NCBI GenBank assembly: GCA_036927565.1
Contig: JAYESD010000010.1
Coordinates: 42,835,298 to 42,899,297, forward strand
Length of the DNA stretch: 64,000 nt
Direction of reading: 5' to 3'
From: Tuctoria greenei
Taxonomy: Eukaryota; Streptophyta; Magnoliopsida; Poales; Poaceae
Positions 45,504 to 56,283 of this stretch are shown here, piece after piece. The stretch's first letter is position 1. Each line of letters begins with the position of its first letter. The notes under the pieces were generated by a model. The model had not been told where the DNA came from. It saw only the letters and a list, made by a program, of their open reading frames with translations, and made no database searches. The position numbers were made by a program, and so were the translations under genes.

Positions 45504-47421
45504 TGTAGGATCGAAGAGCACGTGAAAAGCTACCAAAGGGGGGGTGAATGGTAGATTTAAAAATCTTACGCAGCGGAAACAATTAAAACCCAATCCCTTC
45601 GGTAGAAAAACGATCTGTTAAAGAAATCGTGTGTGAGACTAATCTAACGTGTTTCACCGTGACAAAAGTGATAGATATCAGAGAGAATCAAGTCACGAAG
45701 ACTACACAAAAGGAATCACTCAAATCCGTCGAGAAAAACTCAGGTTATGATCGAAAGATCAAATAGTGGTCAATCTGCCCTACCCGAGAAAAAACAGTTC
45801 TAGAACGCTGCAAAGAAACTCGTGTAGATCATAGACCACAAATCCAATGACCGTGAAATTGTGACAGATGATATAAAATCAAGTTGTAAAGACAACCCAA
45901 AAAGAATCACGCCAATTGGATCTGTAAAACTCGAGTTATGATAAAACCACCGACGAAAGGTAGTGCTGTCCAGAAACTCGATGAGTAAAACTTGTCTGGA
46001 ACAAGTCGGACGAACAAGGCACAAAAGTTCCTTCAAACTACGAATTTTATTCAATAGAACACAAGAGGAACAGCCCCAAAGTCGTGCCCCACGAGCTCTG
46101 GGCTCCCTTGCTTATATAACCAGCCCTTAGGCCAACCCAATATCAACTAGGACTCCAATCCTACTCAGATCACGAATCGTAACTTTCTATAACTGCTCAA
46201 GATTCTTCTATACGCAGATAGAAGCAATCTTAAGACTTCCAAACACCTTAGGAAAGTATCCCACATTCCTAAACAACTCAAATTCGTGACCCACACGAAA
46301 TCCTATCATAACCAACTCAAATCTTTCCATATTTGAGTCAAACCCGACTCAGCCGCAGCCTGAGTCCATAACCTAGTCGGTTGGACCTTTCCGACCAATT
46401 CTTTACATCCACATCTCTTCATCATGTCTCGGAACCATGTAGCCACGTCCATGCACTCCTTGCACACGTGCAAACATCTTCCAATGACGTCCACGATACC
46501 TTCATATGCATTGTTCTTGATTCAATCATGCTGCATAACCTCCTGATCAGCTCAACCACAATTCCTCCTGAATTTGGTTGTTGGAACCTCATCTCCTCCC
46601 TGAGACTAGTCCAATGGATCCCGTCACCAGCCATGTCTTGAACTCAAGCAACACCTGCACATGAATAAACAACCAATCCATACGAGCCCAAGTCCTCGAC
46701 TTGACTCAAGTTAGTTCCGAACACAACACCTTACGTGAGAACCTCACATAAGCATTTTGCAAAACCACAGTAACACGATATCATCCATATCAACCAAAAT
46801 GCACCAAAAACTTAGCAAATTAATACTAAGCAATCTTTCCAAGAATATAAAGCAAGTACGAAACATTGCAAATGAAAAGTAGAAGCACTGCGGTCAAGTT
46901 TCGGACCTTGCCAGAGCAATTCGGACCTTTAGCCGGAGCTAACAAAAGCTAGTAGAACCTAGCACCGGAGCTTACCAAAACTAGTACAACCAAGCTCCCG
47001 CCGGAGCTTACAAAACTAGCAGGACCTAGCGCCGGAGCTAACCAGAACTAGTCGGAACTAGTAAACCCAAAAACCGGAGCTAGACAAAGTACGTCGGAGC
47101 TTAGCAAAAGCATGCCGGAGCTATCAAATATATGACGGAGCTATCAAAGACATGCCGGAGCTAACAAAGTCATGCCGGAGCTAAATATAAAGCTCACCGG
47201 ATCTAACCAAAGCTAGTCGGACCTTACCAAGAAGTCGGACCTAGCATTTAACGTAGCCGGAGCTACCCAAAACAAGTCGGACCTATGGTCGGACCTTGCT
47301 ATAGCTTGGAGCTAGAGTCAGACCTTGATAAAAATGTGTTTTGGTGATATTAAAAACTTTTATCATCAAAGCCAAGTGTATTCACGACAAGCCAATGTAT
47401 TCAGCACACATAGGTCTTACA
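45504..47421 (-). mobile_element. Solo F1 LTR (F1e) in Copia C RT
   Basis: A complete 1,918-bp F1 LTR on the minus strand (TGTAAGACC...GATCCTACA) has perfect CGGGT duplications and no internal sequence. It is the product of LTR-LTR recombination. It includes the U3 TCCG repeat zone (46880-47330), TATA near 46113 and a 70-codon version of the U3 ORF (minus, 46422-46634). Removing it restores continuity of the Copia C RT frame. Confidence 0.96.
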
Positions 47422-47426
47422 CGGGT

Positions 47427-48568
47427 TCGAAGATCCGAGGAATCCTAATCATGTGTATAGGTTGTACAAGGCACTCTACGGGCTCAAGCAAGCACCTAGA
47501 GCGTGGTATGAACGACTACGGGATTTCTTGGTCATGCAAGGATTCAAGATCGAGAGGGTGGACACTACACTCTTCACCAAAGACATCGATGGAGAACTAT
47601 TTGTTTGTCAAATCTATGTCGATGATATTATTTTTTGTTCAACTAACGAAGCTCTTAGCCATGAGTTTGGCAAAATGATGTCTAGGGAATTCGAGATGTC
47701 GATGATTGGAGAGCTAACCTTCTTCCTTGGATTTCAAATCAAGCAACTTCGAGAGGGGACCTTCATCCATCAAGAAAAATATACCAAGGACCTGTTGAAG
47801 AAATTTGAGATGGGAGATTGTAGCTCAAGAAGTACTCCAATGGCAACAAATTGTCATCTCGACGCGGATAAGGACGGTAAACCTGTTGACCAATCTAATT
47901 ACCTTTCCATGATTTGTTCATTGCTTTATCTTACTGCATATAGGCCCGATATCATGTTTGGTGTATGATTGTGTGCTCGCTTTCAAGCGGCACCTAAAGA
48001 ATCGCATCGGAAGGTGGTCTTTAGGATACTTCAGTATCTCAAGCATACCCCAAGTGTAGGCCTGTGGTACCCCAAAGGTGCTAAATTCCATCTCTTGGGT
48101 TACTCGGATTCGGACTTTGCCAGATGCCGTGTGGATCGCAAGAGTACCTCCGGAGGGTGCCACTTGCTTGGGCATTTCCTAGTATCTTGGACTAGCAAGA
48201 AGCAAAACTCCGTTGCTTTGTCCACTGCGAAAGCGGAATATATAGCGGCCGGTGCATGTTGTGCCCAAATCCTTTATATGAAGCAAACCCTTTTGGACTT
48301 TGGTGTTAAACTTGGTTGTGTGCCTCTCCTTTGCGACAATGAAAGTGCAGTTAAGATTGCTAAAAACCCCATTCAACACTCCCGCACTAAGCACATTGAT
48401 ATTAGCCATCATTTCTTGCGGGGCCATGGAGCTAAGGGAGACATCTCCTTGCAGGGTGTTAGGTCCGAAGAACAATTGGCGGATATCTTCACTAGACCAC
48501 TTGATGAGAAAACTTTTTCTAGACTAAGGAGTGAATTAAATGTGCTAGATGCATCGAACGTCATGTAA
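47427..48568 (+). pseudogene. Copia C RT second part and RNase H
   Basis: RT continues: YRLYKALYGLKQAPRAWYER, the catalytic IYVDDIIFCS, MIGELTFFLGFQIKQLREGT, STPMATNCHLDADKDGKPVD and SLLYLTAYRPDIMFGV. A TGA at 47966-47968 replaces the Cys of SVCLCARFQ. The frame is then open to 48568 with RILQYLKHTPSVGLWYPKGA, GYSDSDFARCRVDRKSTSGG, STAKAEYIAAGACCAQILYM, CDNESAVKIAKNPIQHSRTK and ADIFTRPLDEKTFSRLRSEL. It is otherwise nearly full-length. The one stop is the main lesion here. Confidence 0.94.
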
Positions 48569-49496
48569 GTTGCCATGGTCATGTAAGAATGTATCTCATA
48601 TAGGTCTTGTCTAACTTTCAAAGGATAGGGGCGAGCAAGGGTTAGCTTGGGATGGCGGTTCTTTTGGGTATCCCCAAGACTTGGAGAATGGCTCTCCCTG
48701 AAGAAGCCTTTGAAAGGTTCAAATTTGGCAAGATAGATTTAATTTATGTCTTGCATGATGCCTGCCATATAGACTTGCACTCATGTTTAATATCCTGCAT
48801 TAAAAATTGTTTGGCATTGCATACGGTAGATTGTCACAAAGGGGAACCCACTTCATGAGAAAGAGACTTGTTTGAAATGCAATATCTCAACACATATGAT
48901 GTGGAAAGAACAAAGTGTTAGGTGCGTTAATGCCTAAAGGAACATGCTTTAAAGAGATAGAAGTCTTCATCCTCTAGCTCACAAAGCATGGGCCTTACAT
49001 TTTATTTGGATCTTTTTTCCTATTGGTTTTTCTGGTGTTCTATTTGCATTAGGGCTTAGCCAAGTTATTAGCAACTTGCGTTAAAGTCTTTTTGAGGGGT
49101 TAGGGGTTGCCTAAAAAGTCCTAATACTTGTGTTTCTCTTTGTTTGGTTAAGTCAAAGGACATATATGGGATGTTGCTGATCTTTTGTAGTCATCAGAAT
49201 ATCTGATGATTAGGGCAGGAGCATCATCGAATCAGTTTGTGCTTAAGTGCAAGGGTCAGCTCAGTCAGAAAGTCAAATCAACCGATGAGTTCATTCTGAG
49301 AAACATTGGAGCATCTGATGTTCACATTTCTGGAGTTATGCCAAATTCAACCGATGATAATCGTTTCCACGTCGGATCATCCGATGTCGAAGGTGCCTCT
49401 GGAATACCCTTACTGTACCACTCGACCGATGCACCTCTCATCTGACGTCGGATCATCCGATGTTAAAATTCGAGCTAGGGTTCGGGCCCCAACTAT
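48569..49496 (+). promoter_or_regulatory. Copia C post-pol spacer with LTR-type motifs
   Basis: This noncoding interval lies between RNase H and the extra ORF. 49190-49465 contains TCGGATCATCCGATG (twice, near 49373 and 49443), the variant CATCAGAATATCTGATG, and CAACCGATG/CGACCGATG elements. These are the motifs that fill the Copia C LTR U3 (40080-40470). The small ORF at 48652-48858 shows no recognisable feature. Confidence 0.75.
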
Positions 49497-49926
49497 TTAG
49501 CGCGCCCCTTCGTCTCCTCTCTCTTTTTCCTTTCTCTCTCCCTGACGCCGCGCTTCCCGTCGCTCTCCGCCGCCACTACTCCGTGCCCCTCGCCGCCCTG
49601 CGCCACCGCCGACCTCGCGCTCCGGCCGCTACCGCCGCCCTCAGTGCCCTCCGGCCGCCGCCACACTCTGGCCGCCGCCACCCTTCGAGCCGCCGCCGCC
49701 CTAAGGGATGCCGCCGCCCTCACCGCCACCGCTTCACCGCTGCCGCCTAAGTGTCACTGCCGCCCTGCACCACCGCTCATCGTCTGCCACTCAACGGGCC
49801 CAGCCGCCGCACTCCTCTTCACCGCTAGGGCTTGCCCGGCCGTGTCATTTTTTGTGTCGCTATCTTGTGCGCCCGGCATCGTTGTCCCGCGATCTCATCT
49901 TTGCCGTCGTCACTTTTCTCCTTGAG
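49497..49926 (+). promoter_or_regulatory. GC-rich leader with TATA-like and CT-rich patch
   Basis: TATTTAGCGCGCCCC is followed by a CT-rich run (49510-49550), then by a strongly GC-rich stretch of CCGCCG repeats to the ATG at 49927. A TATA-like box plus a pyrimidine patch and GC-rich 5' leader is typical of grass gene promoters. It suggests the downstream ORF may have had its own promoter, possibly captured from a host gene. ORFs inside it are GC-repeat artefacts. Confidence 0.45.
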
Positions 49927-51829
49927 ATGGGCTGTGACAAGAAAGCAAAGGCAAGGCTATTGAGGAGCCGGCAGCTAAGAAGCAGAAGCTGTCGAAAGAG
50001 GATAAGAAAGCTCTGATGGCCGCTCGCGCTACTGAGGAGCGAGAGCGTGGCCGAGGAGGATCCCTAAGGATCCGAGAGACCCGACAGAGGCAGCCACAGG
50101 TGCCTGAGGAGCCAGAGGAGACAGAGGAGCCTGAGGTGCCGCTTGTTCGCTGGTGCTCAGTTAGGACCCGTGGAGGTCATCCAGCTGCAGCCCCAAGACA
50201 GAGACCTTCTGCAACTGAGCTTCGGGAGGACAGAGCGGCCGAGAGAGCCGTCTATGAGATGGACACCAATGTTCGGGTTGGTGAGCGTGTCCGCCTGACT
50301 GACTACAGGAAGTTGAAGGCAAAGCAGCTCAGGAAGCTTCCATGGAGCATTCTACTTGAGGAGTGGTTCCTGCAGCCCAGAGAGCCAATTGTGGGCAGCT
50401 GCTTCTGGACCCTGACACAGGTGTCGTTGTATGAGACTTACAGACGTCGGGGCCATAAGCTTTTCCAGCACAACTTCCTTGATTGGGATCAGCTTGCACT
50501 TGCAGCCGCACTGAGATTTGCCTTACTTTGAGAGGTACAGAGGGCTAGTGGAGCTGATGTCTTTCCAGCGGGGTGCCCACGTGGAGGACTGGGTCTGAGT
50601 TTTCTATGCAACACTCTATGTTTTAGAGGGCTTCAGATCCATTAATTTCATGTTCATGGGCCAGCATCACCATATGACTCGACAGACCTTGGGACAGCTG
50701 CTAGGCGTGGATCTCCATGACACCTGCCTACATGAGTTAGTATATGGACAGGCTGACCCACCGAGGAGGCCGCTCACTGGAGGTGTGGCACCACCTTTTG
50801 AGGAGATTCGGTCACTGTTTGCTCAGCCCTTCTCACCTGACCAGCCGAGGGTACCTGCTCTACTCACTCCAGCTGCGTGCACTGTGCACCTGCCTTGCGC
50901 CACACGCTTCTACCCAGGTCCGGATACCTTGAGGGCTTCACCAGTCTGCAGCAGACCCTCCTGTTCTATGTCATGAACGGGATGGAGTTCGACATCGTGG
51001 ATATTCTCATCTGTGAGATGGAGGATGTTATCAATGATGGAGTTGGGATGATGAGGCAGCTTGTGTTTGGCCACTAGATCAGTCACCTACTCTACCTGTT
51101 GGCTCCAGAGGGGTCCGCTGTGCGTGACAGTCTCACCGACGAGAGCATCACTCGGTTCGGAAACTACCGTGCTACAGCTCCTGGAGACCACCGCCTTGGC
51201 CGCCCAGTTGAGCGTCAAGTCCAAACTCAACTTTCAGAGGAATACTGGTCATACTTAGAGAAGGAAGACGAGATCCTAGCATAGGTTGAGGCTCAGGTAG
51301 GAGATCTGCATCATATCTGGTCAGAGAGTGACACTAGTGACAGTGTCGAGGAGTACTTCCCACCTCCTCCCTCACCCAGGCAGCACGACGCGGAGCCTGG
51401 AGGCTCGACTGTACCACCTCCTACTCCACCTCCGGTGTCCGAGGCACAGGTCTCTCAGCCGTTTGAGCTTACCTCTCTTCTACAGCAGATGGTTGAGCAG
51501 CAGCGACAGGATCGGCTTGCAGCCGAGCAGGCCAGAGCTGAGCAGGTTGCGCGTCTTATGGAGCTCCAGCAGCAGCAGCAGGAGATGTAGCATCAGATAG
51601 CCTGCGAGAGGCGAGAGGACACTGACAGGCTCACTGGACTAATTGACCAGATGCATCAGCGTTCTCTTGACCAGCAGCAGTAGACACAGCAGGCCATGAT
51701 GGGCATCCTGGGGTTGACCACCAACCTCTACACTCGGACCGAGATTGCCCTGCCCTCACAGCTTCTGGGTCTAGCTCCAGGTCCACCTGTCCTGACACCA
51801 GTTTCAGCTTCAGTGCCGACCACGCCGAT
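49927..51829 (+). pseudogene. Copia C extra ORF downstream of pol
   Basis: ATG 49927 opens MGCDKKAKAR. After a one-base shift it continues with a basic segment (AAKKQKLSKEDKK), then 50016-50528 (LVRWCSVRTRGGHP, LLEEWFLQPREPIVGSCFW, YETYRRRGHKLFQHNFLDWD). After another shift it reads YFERYRGLVELMSF, VFYATLYVLEGF, FMFMGQHHHMTRQTLGQLLG, and then LLPRSGYLEGFTSLQQTLLF and EFDIVDILICEMEDVINDGV. The tail is Pro-rich (EEYFPPPPSPR) and Gln-rich coiled coil (51480-51700). In-frame stops lie near 50597, 51075, 51282 and 51588. Copia A cuts it at 51829. The order and spacing of conserved hydrophobic and aromatic positions match the extra ORF of A/B. No signal peptide or membrane segment is visible, so it is not Env-like. 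Function unknown. Confidence 0.7.
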
Positions 51830-53282
51830 TGAATGTAGCCTAGAGGGGGGGTGAATAGGCCTTTTTGAAAATTGTCGGATCCTGGAACACTTAACAATCA
51901 GTTCAAAACCCGAGAAATCGGACTAGTTCGGTAAAGTGCAGACTAGTCCAGTGTATACGGACTAGATTGATTAGGTTTGATCTATTAACTTTATTCTTCA
52001 ATATATGCAGCGGAAATATTCGATTAAACAAAGTGTTACAAGGTTATGAAACAGGTTATATCACAATTCAATCTTATACTTGATATTTCAACGTAAAGTA
52101 CTCAAGAACAATTGTAACCCTAGATTGATATAATGCAAAGGACAATGAACACAAAAGAAGAACACAAGAGATTTATCCCGTGGTTTGGTTCCCACAGAGG
52201 CAACCTACATCCACGTTGAGGAGTCCACAAAAGGACTGGGTCTTCTCCAACCCTACCCTCGTCGGATCGCCGCGAAGGCCAATCCTCTTCCACTTATCTC
52301 AAGGGGGTGAATAACCGAATTCAAGGGGCTTTCTCACACGTTGACAGCTTCCTTGGATTACAACACGAAGTACCACCAAGAACACACTCAAAAGATTACA
52401 ATTAAATCGCAGGAGTGTGTTAGAGAGTCAAACCAAGAGCTCAATGTGGTGTTGAACGTGTCTCTCCAATGAACTAGAGTGAATCCCCAAGGGATTGATC
52501 TTTGTTGCACTTAATTTCGTGGAGAGATGTGGTTTTTTTTAGGCTCTTGGGAGGTGTGACGGCACTAGGGTTCGAGAGCGTGTAAAATATGGTCGTGCAA
52601 CTCTATTTATATGGGTTTTTAAAAGTAACCGTTACGGTTTAGAAAGATCAAACTAGTCCATGGTGGTCACCGGACTAGTCTGGTGTGCTGTGTGTAGCAA
52701 ACCCTAAGTGTCCTGAAATATCGGACTAGTCCGGCTAGGAACGGACTTGTCCGATTTCGCTACTAGAAATCTTCAGACTAGTCCGATAGCCATCGGACTT
52801 GTCCGGACATGTGAAACCCTAAGTGTATAGGATGACAAGTCCGCACTTGGAGGACTTGTTCGATTTCGTTCAGAGGGTATTTCGGACTAGTCCGTGCAAA
52901 TATCGGACTTGTCCAATTTGGACCAGAGAGAATATCGGACTAGTCCGGTTGTGATCGGACTTGTCCGATTTTGTGCAAAAAGGATATCAGACTAGTCCAG
53001 TGTCAGTCGGACTAGTCCGGTCCTGTGTAACTTTGTGCAATGTGTGTGTTTACTTGTGATTAAGCTCTTGGGGTGTGTTTTCTCAACACACTCCATACAC
53101 AATGATCTACTATTCTTCTTCCTTGAGCTCATTTCCACATTGCTCCTCATTCTTCCTTCTTTTTGGCACTTTGCTCATTTTTCTATTAAAAAACCCGCAC
53201 TCATCTCAGCAAAGAGGTTAGGATCCCAATTGCTTGTCATAAATCATCCAAAACCCACAAGGGAGTCCTAGATGCACTTTCA
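51830..53282 (-). repeat. Copia A 3' LTR
   Basis: The 1,453-bp LTR runs TGAAAGTGCATCTAGGACTC...CATTCA on the minus strand. U3 (52660-53020) has about a dozen CGGACTAGTCCG/CGGACTTGTCCG motifs. TATA (CATATAAATAGAG) lies near 52605. The polypurine tract AAAAAGGGGAAGA lies directly upstream at 53283-53297. Confidence 0.93.
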
Positions 53283-53750
53283 ATCTTCCCCTTTTTGGTG
53301 ACTGATGACAACCAATTGAGATTTCAGAAAATTGATAAAAATTGAGATTTTCATAAAGTATGCACATATGAGTCCAAAATACATCAAGTAGTGAAAGCAT
53401 AGTCCATATGTGCATTCTTTATGGTGGGATGCATAACTATGTGCAATGAAACATTGATAATGACATAATTGACATTAATCACCCAATAGCAAGCATATAT
53501 GTCATTCTGGAGCAAAATCATAGTTTTCATGAATACTACTCAAAGGATCAAATCATTGCAGCACAGAACCATAATTAACTTAAGATCAATGTTAAAACTT
53601 TACATGCCACAAAAGAGTTAAAAGAAATATAGCATAGGGCTCTCTCCTCGCAAACTACAGCTAAGACTAAGACTCCCTAAGACTCCCCCTCAATCTCTCC
53701 CCCTTTGGCATCAAGACACCAAAAAGAAGGAGAGCAGGGTCCTAGGGTCT
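53283..53750 (-). promoter_or_regulatory. Copia A polypurine region before 3' LTR
   Basis: This noncoding region holds the terminal polypurine tract (53283-53297). A second tract pair follows near 53675-53706 (AAAGGGGGAGAGATTGAGGG on the minus strand). No gene was seen. Confidence 0.75.
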
Positions 53751-55341
53751 TCACTCTTCGCTGTCGGTCCTCTCATCGTCGTCTTCATCATCTTCATCTT
53801 CAGCTTGATGAGGAGGAGGAGGAGGAGGAGGAGGTGTGGTGTTGCTCGAGCCCCCAACACCAAAGTAGGCAAGCTCGGAGGGGGTCAAGGGCCCGAGCTC
53901 GTGAAATCAGAATCTGAGTCTTCAGGGATTGTTGGAGACCCAATTGGCTCAATCTCCAGTTTTTGGCAAATTTGCTTCACATTTGCCTTGATATACTTCA
54001 TGTCCTCCTTTCTTTTCTTGTTGAGCTTATGGGCCTTCACTTCGGCCTTTTTGCAGGAGGTAAAGATTGCAGTCAGGTACTTGAGAATTCCACTGGCTGA
54101 ACCTTTTTGAGGGGCTACACTAGGAGCAAGGGCACCCTAGCATCTTATCTTGATCTTGCCGGTGTCTCGCGATTGGAGGCCGGCGAGGAAGCAGCCTGCA
54201 CACTCGGCTTTTGAGGCATTTGATGCCTCAAGGAGAGATGCTCCACATCTTTCACAAACTCAATCCCGGTGACTTTTTCAATCACAAACATTAGATAAGG
54301 AGCATATCCACAAGACCTGTTGGGAGTGTAGGATATGTTCACCATGTCATTCCAAATGTATTCCGCCACATCAAATGGGCGGTCCTTGCTTATGACCCTC
54401 ATTAGAGTCCAGAGGTATCCTTGCACACTCCCAGCATCTCCACCCTTGGGAGCAATTGTCTTCCTCAAAACTCTGTTCAGCACCACAAAGAATGGCTTCA
54501 TGTTTTTGGTGGAGGGAGGGTTGAACATTGAGTTTGGCTCATATAGGAACTTCATCCTATCCTTGTCAATGACACCTATGTTGTGTATGACCAAGCAATC
54601 AGATCTTCCGGTGTCAAGGTGAAGCAGATTAGCAAAATCTTCTTGAGTAATACTATACTTGGATCCATGGGTCATCCAAGTGACACTCTCCTCATCCTCA
54701 CTAGAGAAGTGACAGGTTGCAAAGAACTGCGCAATCACTTCATTGTTCCAGTTATTTCTGAAAGCAAAAAGATCTCTCAGTCCATGCCTCTCAATGGCTC
54801 TCACTATCTCAGTGAATGGTGAGCAGCTCTTCTTCTCAAAATGTGCCCAGTAAATCCACTGATTGCGCACAACTGGAGTCTTCATTGGGAGATACACCGA
54901 TCTGTAGAAATCAGCATGGAAGTTGCACCAGAATCTTCCATCAACTGCCTGCTTCGGTCGGCCATACCAATCGATGCTTCTGAATTTAGCCGTCGAGTCA
55001 CTGCCCTTCCCGTTGAACTTCTCTTCATTGGGGTCCCGAACCCCTTCCCTTGGAGCATGAAGTTTCAACAGGCCAACCGGACCTGTTGCTATTCCTTTGC
55101 CCTTGCCTTTTGCTAGGTGGGCACTTGTCGCGCTAGGGCCACCGCAGGTGGTAGCCCACGAAGCAGGCACCTTGGAGGATGGCTTCTTAGCTAGCACTTT
55201 CCTCCGAGCCTGTGGAGGAGACTGAGCTGACTCGGACGGTCTTTCTTGGCGCTTCTTGACAAGACCCGTCGAGGTCCGAGGTGCCACCTCGTGATCCATC
55301 TCGGCCTCAAAGTCGGAGACATCATTGCCCGAGCTCGACAT
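53751..55341 (-). pseudogene. Copia A extra ORF downstream of pol
   Basis: The start is the ATG with first base 55341 (MSSSGNDVSDFEAEMDHEVA), chosen because B has the same start and because CAG|GTC lies just upstream. Order: acidic N-terminus; basic Pro/Lys-rich region (KKRQERPSES, GKGKGIATG); a helical core (SIDWYGRPKQAVDGRFWCNF, QWIYWAHFEKKS, RHGLRDLFAF, ATCHFSSEDEESVTWMTHGS, ITQEDFANLLHLD, RDRMKFLYEPNSMF-type block, KPFFVVLNRVLRKTI, YLWTLMRVISKDRPFDVAEY, NRSCGYAPYLMFVIEKVTG). The long frame stops at 54145. In two shifted frames it continues with a Lys-rich helix (TSCKKAEVKAHKLNKKRKED), an eight-Pro run and an acidic tail ending at TGA 53751-53753. The original protein was therefore about 530 residues. 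No membrane segment was seen. The family was not recognised. It has the same architecture as the Copia C extra ORF. Confidence 0.8.
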
Positions 55342-56283
55342 GACCTGATAATGAGTGACATGAATGATAATGAATGATACAAGGCATAGGTGTGAAAGGA
55401 TAGCAAGGAATGGCATTGAGGAATTGAAGAATTAGGTTTTGAGTTCAGAAACATCGGACTTGTCCGTGCACGGACCGGACTAGTCTGGTGTTCATCCTCA
55501 AAAACCTAAGAGACTGGACAAAAGTTGATTCCTAATGCACAACAAGTGTAGCATACACGTAATACATCGAGGAGGCATGTATCTAGTGAAATATGCTAGG
55601 ATATTTGATCATCAATGAAGAAATTTGGAATTTCTAGGGTTTGAGCAAAAATTATCGGAAAAATTGCTTGAACTTTGGAGATGAGGGTGTTGAAGGCCAT
55701 ACAAGTCCGCTAGCTTCAGTCCTCAAGTGGACAAGCTCGAATTCTGCCCAAATGCGAAGCTTTTTGGTGGAGGGAGCAAGAAATCGCCTTGGGAGCTTGA
55801 GCACAAAGAGAGAGAACACTTGAGGCACGAGTGGAGGTGAAAAAATTAGGGTTTGGCAGCGGCTAGGGTTATGGACACGAAAAATCGGACAAGTCCGGAG
55901 ATGACCAGACTAGTCCAAACTTTTCCAAGGGCTATATCGGACTAGTCCGTTGTATGCCGGACTAGTCCGGCCTAACCGGCACTCTGCGGACCAGTCAGCA
56001 CAGGCGGACTAGTCCAGGTAACCACGGACTAGTCCATGGTCACCAGGCAAGAATTTTTTTTAGCCCATTCATATATATTTGAAGGTTCATATTTAGAGAA
56101 AATAGAGACAAAACACATCAAATAATCTTGATGAATATGATCAGTAAGCATACAACAATCAAGCAATGATCATAATTCACCAAGATCTAGTAATTGACAT
56201 AGTTTTTTCGGAGAAAATTGAGAGAGATGATTTTCACAATTCAATCAACATACTTTGAAAAATTCATACAGGTATGCAACATT
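55342..56283 (-). promoter_or_regulatory. Copia A pol-to-extra-ORF spacer
   Basis: This noncoding interval has two clusters of LTR-type motifs, at 55455-55495 (CGGACTTGTCCGTGC, CCGGACTAGTC) and 55880-56040 (CGGACTAGTCCG several times). A possible 3' splice site follows a pyrimidine-rich tract: ...CACTCATTATCAG at 55345-55346, five bases before the ATG's first base on the minus strand. Confidence 0.6.

Noticed and set aside
49460..49925. Several GC-rich ORFs full of Pro, Arg and Ala on both strands
   Set aside because: CCGCCG repeats keep all frames open. This is better read as a GC-rich leader.
50016..50531. Independent host gene
   Set aside because: It lies between the pol and expected 3' LTR of Copia C in sense, its architecture parallels the Copia A/B extra ORF, and it carries the usual retroelement decay. 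Host origin of the ancestor is not excluded.
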